Source of the DNA: Lachnospiraceae bacterium
GTDB lineage: Bacteria > Bacillota > Clostridia > Lachnospirales > Lachnospiraceae
Direction of reading: 5' to 3'
Assembly (NCBI GenBank): GCA_014804645.1
Contig: JAAUZI010000013.1
Coordinates: 6,612 to 70,611, forward strand
Length of the DNA stretch: 64,000 nucleotides
The notes under the pieces are model-generated. The model was not told the origin of the DNA, did no database searches, and saw only the letters and a list, made by a program, of their open reading frames with translations. Positions 8,522-16,121 of the stretch are shown piece after piece; the first letter of the stretch is position 1; every line of letters begins with the position of its first letter. The translations under genes were made by a program, and so were the position numbers.

Positions 8522-9439
8522 CTACTTCAGAAATCCGTTGACAATCTGTGCCTCGGCCTCCGCCTCGGTCAATCCCAGAGTCATCAGCTTGACGATCTGG
8601 TCTCCGGCAATCTTGCCGATGGCAGCCTCGTGAATCAGCTCCGCATCCAGATGGTTGGCCGTGATCTCCGGGATGGCGCTGATCTTGGCGTTGTCCATGA
8701 TGATGGCGTCGCATTCAGAGTGTCCGGCGCAGCGGTTGTTGCCGTTGATTTTAGCCAGGAACAGCTGGCGGGAATCGTCCCTTGCCACTGCCCGGGAGAT
8801 CACATTGGCACTGGAACCTTCCCCGTTTAAGTCCACGTCAAAGGAAGTCTCCGCATACTGTTTTCCGTGGGTCATCAGTTTTTCGGTGACGATGATTTTG
8901 GCCCCGTCGGCCAGGGTGGCCCTGGTGGAGCGTTTGGTGGAGTCCACGCCGCGGATCTGTACGGTCTCCAGTTCCATAAAGCTGTTTTCCCCCAGTATTA
9001 CCACGGTCTCGGGATTCATGATTCTCTCCCCGGTGCCCTCACCGGAGCCATAGTGCTTTTCCACATACTTCACATGGGAATTCTTGCCGATGTAAAAGGT
9101 GTGGATGCCGTCATGTTTGGACATTTGATCGCCGCTGTTGTGGATGCCGCAGCCTGCCACAATGGTCACGTCGCAGTCGTCTCCCACATGGAAATCGTTG
9201 TAGACCATCTCGGTCAATCCGCTCTGGCTCAACACTACGGGAATGTGTACGCTCTCTTTTTTTGTGCCGGGCTTAATCACGATATCAATGCCGGATTTGT
9301 CCGTCTTTGTGACAATATCGATATGGGCGGTGGTGTTTCTCGCCACAGCCTCGCCGTTGGCACGGATATTATAGGCTCCGGCGGGCATTTCGTGCAGTCC
9401 CGCCACCTGCTCTAACAATTCTTTCTGTATTGCATCCAT
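8522..9439 (-). CDS. SufB/SufD-family Fe-S scaffold (SmsB-like)
   Basis: A 305-aa SufBD-family protein, shorter than classical SufB. The right-handed beta-helix core is recognisable (VAGCGIHNSG, HSECDAIIMDNAKI, ITANHLDAELIHEAAIGKI), ending in the family's helical tail LMTLGLTEAEAEAQIVNGFL. The AELIHEA stretch carries the conserved Glu/His region. It is encoded directly behind a SufC ATPase with an AGGAGG site. A lone C-B pair like this is the minimal SUF-like (SMS) arrangement. No cysteine desulfurase or SufU is in the window. Confidence 0.85.
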   Translation of the reverse strand: MDAIQKELLEQVAGLHEMPAGAYNIRANGEAVARNTTAHIDIVTKTDKSGIDIVIKPGTKKESVHIPVVLSQSGLTEMVYNDFHVGDDCDVTIVAGCGIHNSGDQMSKHDGIHTFYIGKNSHVKYVEKHYGSGEGTGERIMNPETVVILGENSFMELETVQIRGVDSTKRSTRATLADGAKIIVTEKLMTHGKQYAETSFDVDLNGEGSSANVISRAVARDDSRQLFLAKINGNNRCAGHSECDAIIMDNAKISAIPEITANHLDAELIHEAAIGKIAGDQIVKLMTLGLTEAEAEAQIVNGFLK

Positions 9440-9451
9440 ATGCCCAGCCTC

Positions 9452-10186
9452 CTATTCCTGTACTTCCTGATAAAAACGGCAGCTGCCCGTATCCTGCAGC
9501 AGCTCCGGCAGAATATTTTCTCTGCGGCCCTGGGCCTTTACCTGACCGTCAGCGATCACTACGATCTCATCCGCGATATTCAAAATCCGCTCCTGATGGG
9601 AAATGATAATCAGAGAGCGGTGGTCGTCGGTGTCGTGCAGTTCCTCGAAGACCTTGATTAGATTGTTGAAACTCCACAGGTCGATGCCTGCCTCCGGCTC
9701 GTCAAATACGGACAGGGGAGTGTTCCGGGCGAGAACAGTGGCGATCTCAATACGTTTTAGCTCCCCTCCGGATAAGCTGGTGTCCACGTCCCGGTTTATG
9801 TAATCCCGGGCGCAAAGCCCTACCTTGGACAGATATTCGCATGCCCCGGCGGTGGAGATGGCGTCTCCGGCGGCAAGGGTGATCAGATCCTTGACCTTGA
9901 TCCCCTTGAAACGCACCGGCTGCTGAAAGGCAAAGCTGATACCACACCTCGCCCGCTCGGTGACGGACAGCTCCGTGATATCCTGACCGTTAAAGAGAAT
10001 TCTGCCCTCCGTGGGTTTCTCAATGCCCATGATCAGTTTGGCCAGAGTGGACTTGCCGCCGCCGTTGGGGCCGGTGATTACGATAAAGCGATGATTATCT
10101 ATGGTTAGATTTAGATTTTTGATAATCTCCTTCTGGGAGTCAGACGCATCCGTCACCTGGAAGGAGAGATTTTCTAACTGCAGCAT
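9452..10186 (-). CDS. sufC: SufC-like ABC ATPase of the minimal SUF system
   Basis: A 244-aa soluble ABC ATPase that would drive the adjacent SufB-like scaffold. Walker A is GPNGGGKST (39-47), the signature is LSGGELKR and Walker B is LSVFDEPEAGID, followed by a switch His (IIISHQ). SufC-type features are the DITELSVTERA segment and the absence of any transmembrane partner. The start has AAGGAGG 7 bases upstream. The SufB-like gene starts 12 bases downstream of its stop. Most probably the first gene of a two-gene operon read toward lower coordinates. Confidence 0.87.
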   Translation of the reverse strand: MLQLENLSFQVTDASDSQKEIIKNLNLTIDNHRFIVITGPNGGGKSTLAKLIMGIEKPTEGRILFNGQDITELSVTERARCGISFAFQQPVRFKGIKVKDLITLAAGDAISTAGACEYLSKVGLCARDYINRDVDTSLSGGELKRIEIATVLARNTPLSVFDEPEAGIDLWSFNNLIKVFEELHDTDDHRSLIIISHQERILNIADEIVVIADGQVKAQGRRENILPELLQDTGSCRFYQEVQE

Positions 10187-10304
10187 AAGTGCCTCCTTTT
10201 TTCTGCGATGCGGCGTCAGTTTTAAAACGCCCTAACTATTATAGCACATTCTCTCAAAATGAACACAAAAAATCTTTTTTATTCTACCCTTTTTGAATAA
10301 AATA

Positions 10305-10313
10305 TGTTATAAT
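10305..10313 (+). promoter_or_regulatory. Extended -10 promoter for the first chemoreceptor
   Basis: TGTTATAAT with no convincing -35 at the right distance; an upstream A/T-rich tract may help. It lies about 65 bases before the ATG at 10380. Confidence 0.45.
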
Positions 10314-10379
10314 GCAGAAGTATCAGATTCCCGCGGCTTTCTAAATAGGAGAAATGCGGAGAACATCAGGAGGAAAGAT

Positions 10380-11849
10380 ATGAAACTATCGGAAAAAGCG
10401 TATATCAACAGAGCGGCCATCTTGTGCCATACGATTATCGGCGTAGTGCTTGCCCTCGCTTATATGGTAGAATTGGTCAAGGGTGCCAGGACAGTGGGCT
10501 ACATATGTGTTTTTGGGGCATTGTGTATTGTGCCGGTCGTTGTGGAGTGGCTGTTGTACAAAAAGGATCCGAACAGCGGATTCATCATGTATGTGATAGG
10601 TGTGTGTTACGGCGCGCTGTACGTGTTCGCCATATTCACGGCCAACAGTATTACCAATTTTGTGTACGCTGTTCCGATGTTTGTGGTTATGATTCTGTAT
10701 TCCAATGTGCGTTTCAGTGTTCTTTACTGTGGAATTCTGTCTCTGCTCAATACACTGGACATTGCGTATGTGGCGTTGACGGTGGGATATGCCAAAGAGC
10801 AGGTTGCGGATGTGGAGATCAGGGCAATCAGCATTATTCTGATTGCGGCGTACTGTGTGGCAACTACCGTATGTCTGAACAAACTAAACAAAAATAAGCT
10901 GAACAATCTGAATTTGGAGAAGGATAAGTCCACACAGATGCTGAACAATACCCTGCAGTTGGCAGAGCAAATCGGCCAGGGGATCGAACAGGTGACAGTG
11001 AAGATGGGGCAGCTGGATCAGTCGGTGATTCAGATTCAGGACTCCATGAAGGAAGTGACTCAGGGCAGTACGGAGACGGCCGATTCCGTGCAGCAGCAGA
11101 TGGTGCGCACGGAGGAGATTCAAAATTATATTGCAAGGGTGAAAGAGAATGCGGAGAGCATAGACCGGGGTGTGGACGACGCGGCGGGATTGATCCAGGA
11201 TGGCCAGAAAAATATTGACGTCATGGCGGAGCAGGTACAGAGATCTATAGAGGCCAATGACACCGTAATCAGCAGAATGGAGAGCCTGAGCCTACAGACC
11301 GAGAAGATGAACACTATTATCGAGATGATTACTGGCATTACAGATCAGACTAGTCTGTTGTCCCTGAACGCCAGTATTGAGGCGGCCAGAGCCGAAGATG
11401 CGGGCCGTGGTTTTGCAGTGGTGGCGGGCGAGATTTCCACCCTTGCCAATCAGACCAAATCCGCAACCGTCAGCATCACGGAGCTGATTCAGAATATCAA
11501 CGCGGAGCTTAAGGAGGTATCCGCAGCCATTGACCTGGTGACCAACAGCAACAAGTCCCATGCGGTGACGGCCAAGGAGGTCTTGGGGAGCTTTGAGAAA
11601 ATTGCAGGGATGACGGAAGACATTGGGCAGCAGACCAGCGCCATGAGGGAGACGGTTACTGATCTGGAGACCGCCAATGCCGGTATTATGGAGAGCATTC
11701 AGACGATCTCAGCCATAACGGAGGAAGTGTCGGCACACTCCAGCGAGACCTATGACGCCTGTGAGATGAACAGCCGAATGGTATCCGAGGTGACTGGCAT
11801 TGTGGAAAACCTGAACGAGGAGACCAAAAAAATTCAAAAAAGCTATTGA
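10380..11849 (+). CDS. Methyl-accepting chemotaxis-type signalling protein, multi-pass sensor
   Basis: A 489-aa receptor. The first 170 residues form about six transmembrane helices with little external sequence, unlike the usual two-helix receptors. There is no HAMP motif evident. A long coiled coil follows, with the highly conserved tip [19 protein letters not shown] at about 319-337 and [11 protein letters not shown] after it. It would signal to CheA/CheW, sensing something in or near the membrane. Start ATG 10380 has AGGAGG 5 bases upstream. The stop codon lies inside the -35 box of the tRNA promoter. Confidence 0.88.
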   Translation: MKLSEKAYINRAAILCHTIIGVVLALAYMVELVKGARTVGYICVFGALCIVPVVVEWLLYKKDPNSGFIMYVIGVCYGALYVFAIFTANSITNFVYAVPMFVVMILYSNVRFSVLYCGILSLLNTLDIAYVALTVGYAKEQVADVEIRAISIILIAAYCVATTVCLNKLNKNKLNNLNLEKDKSTQMLNNTLQLAEQIGQGIEQVTVKMGQLDQSVIQIQDSMKEVTQGSTETADSVQQQMVRTEEIQNYIARVKENAESIDRGVDDAAGLIQDGQKNIDVMAEQVQRSIEANDTVISRMESLSLQTEKMNTIIEMITGITDQTSLLSLNASIEAARAEDAGRGFAVVAGEISTLANQTKSATVSITELIQNINAELKEVSAAIDLVTNSNKSHAVTAKEVLGSFEKIAGMTEDIGQQTSAMRETVTDLETANAGIMESIQTISAITEEVSAHSSETYDACEMNSRMVSEVTGIVENLNEETKKIQKSY

Positions 11850-11874
11850 CATTTAAAGTAGAACTTAGTAAAAT
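11846..11874 (+). promoter_or_regulatory. tRNA promoter
   Basis: TTGACA (11846-11851), 17-base spacer, TAAAAT (11869-11874). The -35 overlaps the stop codon of the chemoreceptor gene. Start of transcription would be about 25 bases before the tRNA. Confidence 0.8.
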
Positions 11875-11906
11875 ATGTACTGTTGCAGGGATGGCCTGCA
11901 ACAAAT

Positions 11907-11980
11907 GTGCGTTTAGCTCAGCTGGATAGAGCGTTTGGCTACGGACCAAAAGGTCGGGGGTTCGAATCCTCTAACGCACG
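11907..11980 (+). tRNA. tRNA-Arg (anticodon ACG)
   Basis: A complete cloverleaf: acceptor GTGCGTT (11907-11913) with AACGCAC (11973-11979) and discriminator G; D stem GCTC/GAGC; anticodon stem TTTGG/CCAAA around loop CTACGGA (ACG at 11941-11943); T stem with TTCGAAT loop. CCA is not encoded. The ACG anticodon would be deaminated to ICG by TadA and read CGU, CGC and CGA. Confidence 0.95.
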
Positions 11981-11991
11981 CTGACTACAGG

Positions 11992-12036
11992 ATAGCGGGA
12001 AAGTCATGAAACAGACTTTCCCGCTATTGCTTTTTT
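11992..12036 (+). terminator. tRNA terminator
   Basis: A 14-bp stem, 11992-12005 with 12014-12027, followed by a T6 tract at 12031-12036. Part of this 3' arm recurs near 14297 in a duplicated fragment. Confidence 0.82.
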
Positions 12037-12083
12037 GAAATGAGAATGTTATGCTTTTCCTATACACAGAGAGGTATCATGAG

Positions 12084-12359
12084 ATGACGGAACCCCAAAC
12101 ACTGAGATATTGCAGGAAGTGTCTGACCAGAGATATGATCGGTCAGGAGGAATATTTCAAAAACCTGCAGGAGTATATAGCGAACATTGAGCCGGAGCTG
12201 AAAGCGTCGGAGGACTTGTATGAGGAGCGGCTGGCGGTCTGCAAGAACTGCGACCTGCTGATGGAGGGCATGTGTCGCACTTGCGGCTGCTATGTGGAGC
12301 TGCGGGCGGCTATGAAAAAGAATGCCTGTCCCAGGCACAAATGGGCGAGCGATATTTGA
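12084..12359 (+). CDS. Small cysteine-rich protein (DUF6171-like)
   Basis: A 91-aa soluble protein with cysteine pairs typical of a small metal-binding fold: CRKC near the start, then CKNC, CRTCGC and a late C before PRHKW. This matches short DUF6171-type proteins of Clostridia as I recall them; the function is unknown. ATG 12084 is preferred because GAGAGG lies about 10 bases upstream; an in-frame ATG at 12051 has a poor site. A decayed, internally deleted copy of this gene is at 14301-14392. Confidence 0.6.
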   Translation: MTEPQTLRYCRKCLTRDMIGQEEYFKNLQEYIANIEPELKASEDLYEERLAVCKNCDLLMEGMCRTCGCYVELRAAMKKNACPRHKWASDI

Positions 12360-12509
12360 CGAAAGAGATATTTACAGAGCAATATTTCATCCATATAGGT
12401 GAAAAATCTTTAAAAATATTTCCTGATGCTGTATTATATTTATACTGTTGCACAGGTGGAGATCATCGGATATATAAGGCTGCCTGAGCAGGTAGATGGG
12501 GGAGCGCAG

Positions 12510-14234
12510 ATGAAACTAAAAGTCAGAAAATTAAGTATTCGGTATCAGATCCTGATTCCGGCAGGGGTGTTGGCGCTGGCCATATGCTCGCTCCTCGGAT
12601 GGAATGCCTATCAGAGGATTGAGACAGGCATGATTGCCATGGGTGTACAGCAGGCGGAGATGGCGGCCAATATCGCCGGTTCCAGTATAGACGGAGATCT
12701 GATCCGGGAGATCAGGGATGGCTCCGAGGGCAGCCAGGAGTACGAGGAGCTGCTCACCAGACTTCGCAAGCTGCAGGAGATATGCGGTATCGCTTATCTC
12801 TATACACTGTATACCGATGGAAACGGCGGTATGTTTTACGGTGTTGACACGGATACCACCGACTCCCAGAATTTACCGGGGACTCCGGCCGGAATGCCAT
12901 ACAGTGAATTTGCCGATACTTTTGCAGGCAGTCCCTATGTGCAGGACTATATCGACAGGACCAGTGACGGCAATCTGATCTCGGCCTATCTGCCAATCTA
13001 TGACAGCGCCGGAGAGATTGTGGGTATTCTAGGCTGCGACTATGAAGCCTCCTATGTGGTGGATAGAATGGGCGCTGCCGTCAGAAGCACGCTGCAAATC
13101 AGCGTCCTGCTGTTTGTGCTGGCGATCGTGATACTGAATCTGATTGCGGGCAAGATTATGCGGAGACTGCGAAAGGTTGACGAGAAGATTTATGATCTGG
13201 TACATAACGAAGGTGATCTGACCCAGAAATTGGATATCCGTTCCGGGGACGAACTGGAGTTGATTGCGGACAATGTGAATGCCCTTCTGGAATATATGCA
13301 TGGGATCATGCTGCAGATATCCGCCGACTCAGGGCAACTGGGCGTGTCTGCGGAAAATGTTGTGGAAAGTCTGGTTCAGGCGAGGGACAGCATCGCCGAT
13401 GTGTCGTCCACGATGGAAGAGATGAGCGCGGCTATGGAGGAGACCAGCGCCTCGCTGTGGCAGGTGAATGAATCGGTGACGGAAATTGACACCACGGTGA
13501 TATCCATTGCGGGCAAGGCAGCGGAGGAGAGCGCCGCATCCAGCAGTACAGCGAAGAAGGTACAGGAGATCTATAACAGGGCGGAGACTGACCGGACGGA
13601 TGCAGGAAGACAGGCCGAAGAGATGTCCTTGGCTGTAAACGAGAAGATCGAACGTTCCAGGGCGGTGAGACAGATTGAGGCCCTGACGGGAGAGATCATC
13701 AATATCACCGACCAGACAAGCCTGCTGGCGCTGAACGCCAATATTGAGGCGGCGAGAGCGGGAGAGGCGGGAAGAGGTTTTGCCGTGGTGGCCGGGGAGA
13801 TTGGTTCCCTAGCGTCCAATTCGGCCAAGGCCGCCGAGGAGATCCAGCGGGTGAGTCTGGAGGTGGTTGCGGCTGTAAATGAACTGGCGGAAGAGGCGGA
13901 GAGCATGATCCGTTTTATGAACGAAACGGCTATGGCCGGTTATGAGATGCTGCTACAGAACAGCCGCGACTATCAGAATGATGTGGGTCATCTGAGCAAG
14001 GTACTGAATGAATTTGCCCAGGAGAGCCAGGAACTTCGCAATAATATCACCAATATTAAGGAGGCGGTGGAATCCGTCAATATCGCGGTAGAGGAATGTG
14101 CCAAGGGCGTTGTGAATGTCACAACGGTATCCACCGACCTTACATGCAGTATGGGGAACATCAATGATGAGGCGAAGGGCAACAAGGAGGTTGCGGACCG
14201 GCTTGCGGCAGAGGTTGGAAAATTCAAACTGTGA
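12510..14234 (+). CDS. Methyl-accepting chemotaxis protein with extracellular dCache-like sensor
   Basis: A 574-aa receptor. A first membrane helix (about 12-34) is followed by an external sensor domain of about 160 residues with [11 protein letters not shown] and [19 protein letters not shown], typical of Cache/PAS-like folds. A second membrane helix (about 194-214), a HAMP region and the coiled-coil signalling domain follow. The receptor tip [19 protein letters not shown] lies at about 398-416. Start ATG 12510 has GGGGGAG 5 bases upstream. It probably senses an external small molecule; the ligand cannot be told from sequence. Confidence 0.92.
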   Translation: MKLKVRKLSIRYQILIPAGVLALAICSLLGWNAYQRIETGMIAMGVQQAEMAANIAGSSIDGDLIREIRDGSEGSQEYEELLTRLRKLQEICGIAYLYTLYTDGNGGMFYGVDTDTTDSQNLPGTPAGMPYSEFADTFAGSPYVQDYIDRTSDGNLISAYLPIYDSAGEIVGILGCDYEASYVVDRMGAAVRSTLQISVLLFVLAIVILNLIAGKIMRRLRKVDEKIYDLVHNEGDLTQKLDIRSGDELELIADNVNALLEYMHGIMLQISADSGQLGVSAENVVESLVQARDSIADVSSTMEEMSAAMEETSASLWQVNESVTEIDTTVISIAGKAAEESAASSSTAKKVQEIYNRAETDRTDAGRQAEEMSLAVNEKIERSRAVRQIEALTGEIINITDQTSLLALNANIEAARAGEAGRGFAVVAGEIGSLASNSAKAAEEIQRVSLEVVAAVNELAEEAESMIRFMNETAMAGYEMLLQNSRDYQNDVGHLSKVLNEFAQESQELRNNITNIKEAVESVNIAVEECAKGVVNVTTVSTDLTCSMGNINDEAKGNKEVADRLAAEVGKFKL

Positions 14235-14250
14235 AAGAAGTGAATAGCGT

Positions 14251-14295
14251 CCCGGTTTCTCATGTGCATATGCATGAGAAACCGGGATTTTTGAT
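14251..14295 (+). terminator. Terminator of the second chemoreceptor
   Basis: A 14-bp perfect stem, 14251-14264 with 14273-14286, then ATTTTTGATTT. Confidence 0.82.
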
Positions 14296-14300
14296 TTGTC

Positions 14301-14392
14301 CGCTATTGCCTTTTTGAAAGGGGGGTGTTATGCTTTTCCTATATACAGAGAGGCATCGTGAAGAATGCCCGTCCAAGACATAAGTGAGAGCG
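14301..14392 (+). pseudogene. Decayed partial duplicate of the small cysteine-rich gene
   Basis: Bases 14301-14359 match 12022-12083 (tRNA terminator arm plus 5' region, including TTATGCTTTTCCTATA and CAGAGAGG) with scattered changes. Bases 14358-14392 match 12317-12351, the 3' end of the same gene. About 230 bases of the middle are missing, so nothing useful is encoded. It fills most of the otherwise empty stretch between 14296 and 14491. Confidence 0.7.
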
Positions 14393-14491
14393 TCCTCTCA
14401 GAGCAATAGACAGCATGTTTTCTGTGGGTTTGCAGAGAACATAGGAACATGCGGAACTTAAAATAGGGCTTATATATTAGGAGAATTTACC

Positions 14492-15502
14492 ATGGATTTT
14501 AAGGCGTTGATGCAATCAAAAACCTATGATTTTTTGCGGACCAATCCCCGTCTGGGAGATCGGATCATGCTGCTGGGGCTGGGGGGCAGCCATGCCTATG
14601 GCACCAACAATGAAAACAGCGACATTGACTTTCGGGGCGTAACCCTGCCGCTGCCCTCGGATCTGCTGGGACTGACGGAGTTTGAGCAGTATGAGGATGG
14701 GGAGACGGACACGGTAATCTATTCTTTCAAAAAGATCATAAAGCTCCTGCTGGACTGTAATCCCAACACCTGCGAGATTCTGGGGCTGGACGAGGACCAG
14801 TATGTGATCAAGTCCCCTCTGGGGCAGGAACTGATAGACAACAGCGGCCTGTTCCTCTCCAAGCGCGCGGCCAGGTCCTTTGGCGGTTATGCCGGAGCCC
14901 AGCTGCGGCGGCTGCAGAATGCGATCGCCAGGGATTCCATGTCCCAAAAGGAGCGGGAGCAGCATATCCTGCGCTCCGTCCAGAATGCCCTGGATGACTT
15001 TGAGCGGAAATACGCGCATTCCGAGCGGGGGAATATCCGCCTGTATATTGACAGGGCTGTGAACCCGGAGATGGAGACGGAGATCTTTGTGGACGCTAAT
15101 TACAAGCATATGCCCCTGCGGGACTATGAAAATATGTGGTCCGCCATGAACTCGGTGGTCAGGGATTATGACAAGATCGGCAAGCGCAACCGCAAAAAGG
15201 ACGATAATCACTTAAATAAACATGCCATGCACCTGATCCGTCTGTTTATGATGGCTGTTGACATATTGGAAAAGGGAAAGATTATCACCCATCGGAGGGA
15301 CGATCTGGAACTGCTCACGAAGATCCGCAGCGGAGGATATATGCAGGAGGATGGCACATTTTCCAAGGGATTCTATGAGATTTTGGCGGAATATGAGAAC
15401 AGGTTGGAGATCGCCACCAGACAGAGTATCCTGCCGGATGAGCCGGATATGGAAAAAGTCGAGGCTTTCGTGGAGCGCGTGAACAGGCAGGCCATAGAGT
15501 GA
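14492..15502 (+). CDS. Predicted nucleotidyltransferase (COG3541/YcgL-like)
   Basis: A 336-aa protein of the DNA polymerase beta-like nucleotidyltransferase superfamily. The catalytic core is clear: LGLGGSHAYGTNNENSDIDF, in which the GS motif and the DID metal ligands sit at about 30-48. A helical region follows, with a conserved KHAMHLIRLFMMA segment as in COG3541 proteins. These transfer a nucleotide to an unknown acceptor; some relatives sit with tRNA-repair or phage genes. AGGAGA precedes the ATG by 7 bases. It stands alone, followed 34 bases later by an acetyltransferase of different base composition. Confidence 0.8.
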   Translation: MDFKALMQSKTYDFLRTNPRLGDRIMLLGLGGSHAYGTNNENSDIDFRGVTLPLPSDLLGLTEFEQYEDGETDTVIYSFKKIIKLLLDCNPNTCEILGLDEDQYVIKSPLGQELIDNSGLFLSKRAARSFGGYAGAQLRRLQNAIARDSMSQKEREQHILRSVQNALDDFERKYAHSERGNIRLYIDRAVNPEMETEIFVDANYKHMPLRDYENMWSAMNSVVRDYDKIGKRNRKKDDNHLNKHAMHLIRLFMMAVDILEKGKIITHRRDDLELLTKIRSGGYMQEDGTFSKGFYEILAEYENRLEIATRQSILPDEPDMEKVEAFVERVNRQAIE

Positions 15503-15536
15503 ACATAGAAAAGGGAATATGGTAGGAGGAATTCAT

Positions 15537-15965
15537 ATGGTTATTGAAAAGATGGAATCTAATGAGGAACTAGAAAAATTAATTGATGAAGAGCTGGAGA
15601 GATATGAAACGAAAAATGGAGTTGTCTATAACCATACGCCATTTAGTTTTTTTGCAAAAGAAAATGATGAGATTATTGGAGCTATAACAGGCTTTACCTG
15701 TTATTCGGAGGTGTATATTGACGAGTTAGTTGTAATGGAAAATCACAGAGGGAAAAATATAGGGACACAGCTGATCAATACTGTGGAAGAATATTATAAA
15801 AAATACGGATTTAACAATATGAATCTTTGTACCAATGAATTTCAGGCTCCAAGGTTTTATGAAAAACTTGGATTTGAATTAGAATTTGTTAGAAAGAATA
15901 AAAATAACCCTAAATTAAACAAATACTTCTATGTGAAGTTTTTTGATGAAAACAAACAGGAATAA
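15537..15965 (+). CDS. GNAT-family N-acetyltransferase
   Basis: A 142-aa GNAT enzyme. The acetyl-CoA site is seen as VVMENHRGKNIGTQLI (R/Q-x-x-G-x-G/A, about 74-89), followed by the helix and the FYEKLGFE motif typical of the family. ATG 15537 has AGGAGG 7 bases upstream. The gene is clearly AT-richer than both neighbours, with many AAA and ATA codons, suggesting recent acquisition. The substrate is unknown. A hairpin repeat element begins less than 70 bases after its stop. Confidence 0.88.
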   Translation: MVIEKMESNEELEKLIDEELERYETKNGVVYNHTPFSFFAKENDEIIGAITGFTCYSEVYIDELVVMENHRGKNIGTQLINTVEEYYKKYGFNNMNLCTNEFQAPRFYEKLGFELEFVRKNKNNPKLNKYFYVKFFDENKQE

Positions 15966-16029
15966 TCTACAAATTTAGCCAATTGGTAAATTGTAATTTG
16001 GAGATTATAGATTATTTGAAATGGATTGA

Positions 16030-16121
16030 AAATCAAAGATCTTTCAAGTTTCTATTTGAGCAATATCGCAGACACAGTGGTAGTTGGCAAAGCCAACTAC
16101 AGATATGCATGGGGATTAGTA
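16030..16121 (+). repeat. GATATGC-type hairpin element, copy A
   Basis: An upstream arm pairs TTGAAA with TTTCAA (about 16027-16050). The main hairpin is closed by GCAATATC (16061-16068) and GATATGC (16102-16108), with an apical arm GTAGTTGGC-AAA-GCCAACTAC (about 16080-16100). The flank GCATGGGGATTAGT runs directly into the ATG of the lipoprotein gene, and its GGGG may be that gene's ribosome site. About 30 bases before the arm are identical to copy D at 50151. Confidence 0.75.

Noticed and set aside
12360..12509. c-di-GMP riboswitch before the second chemoreceptor
   Set aside because: The region has a CACAGG but none of the other conserved GEMM core sequences.
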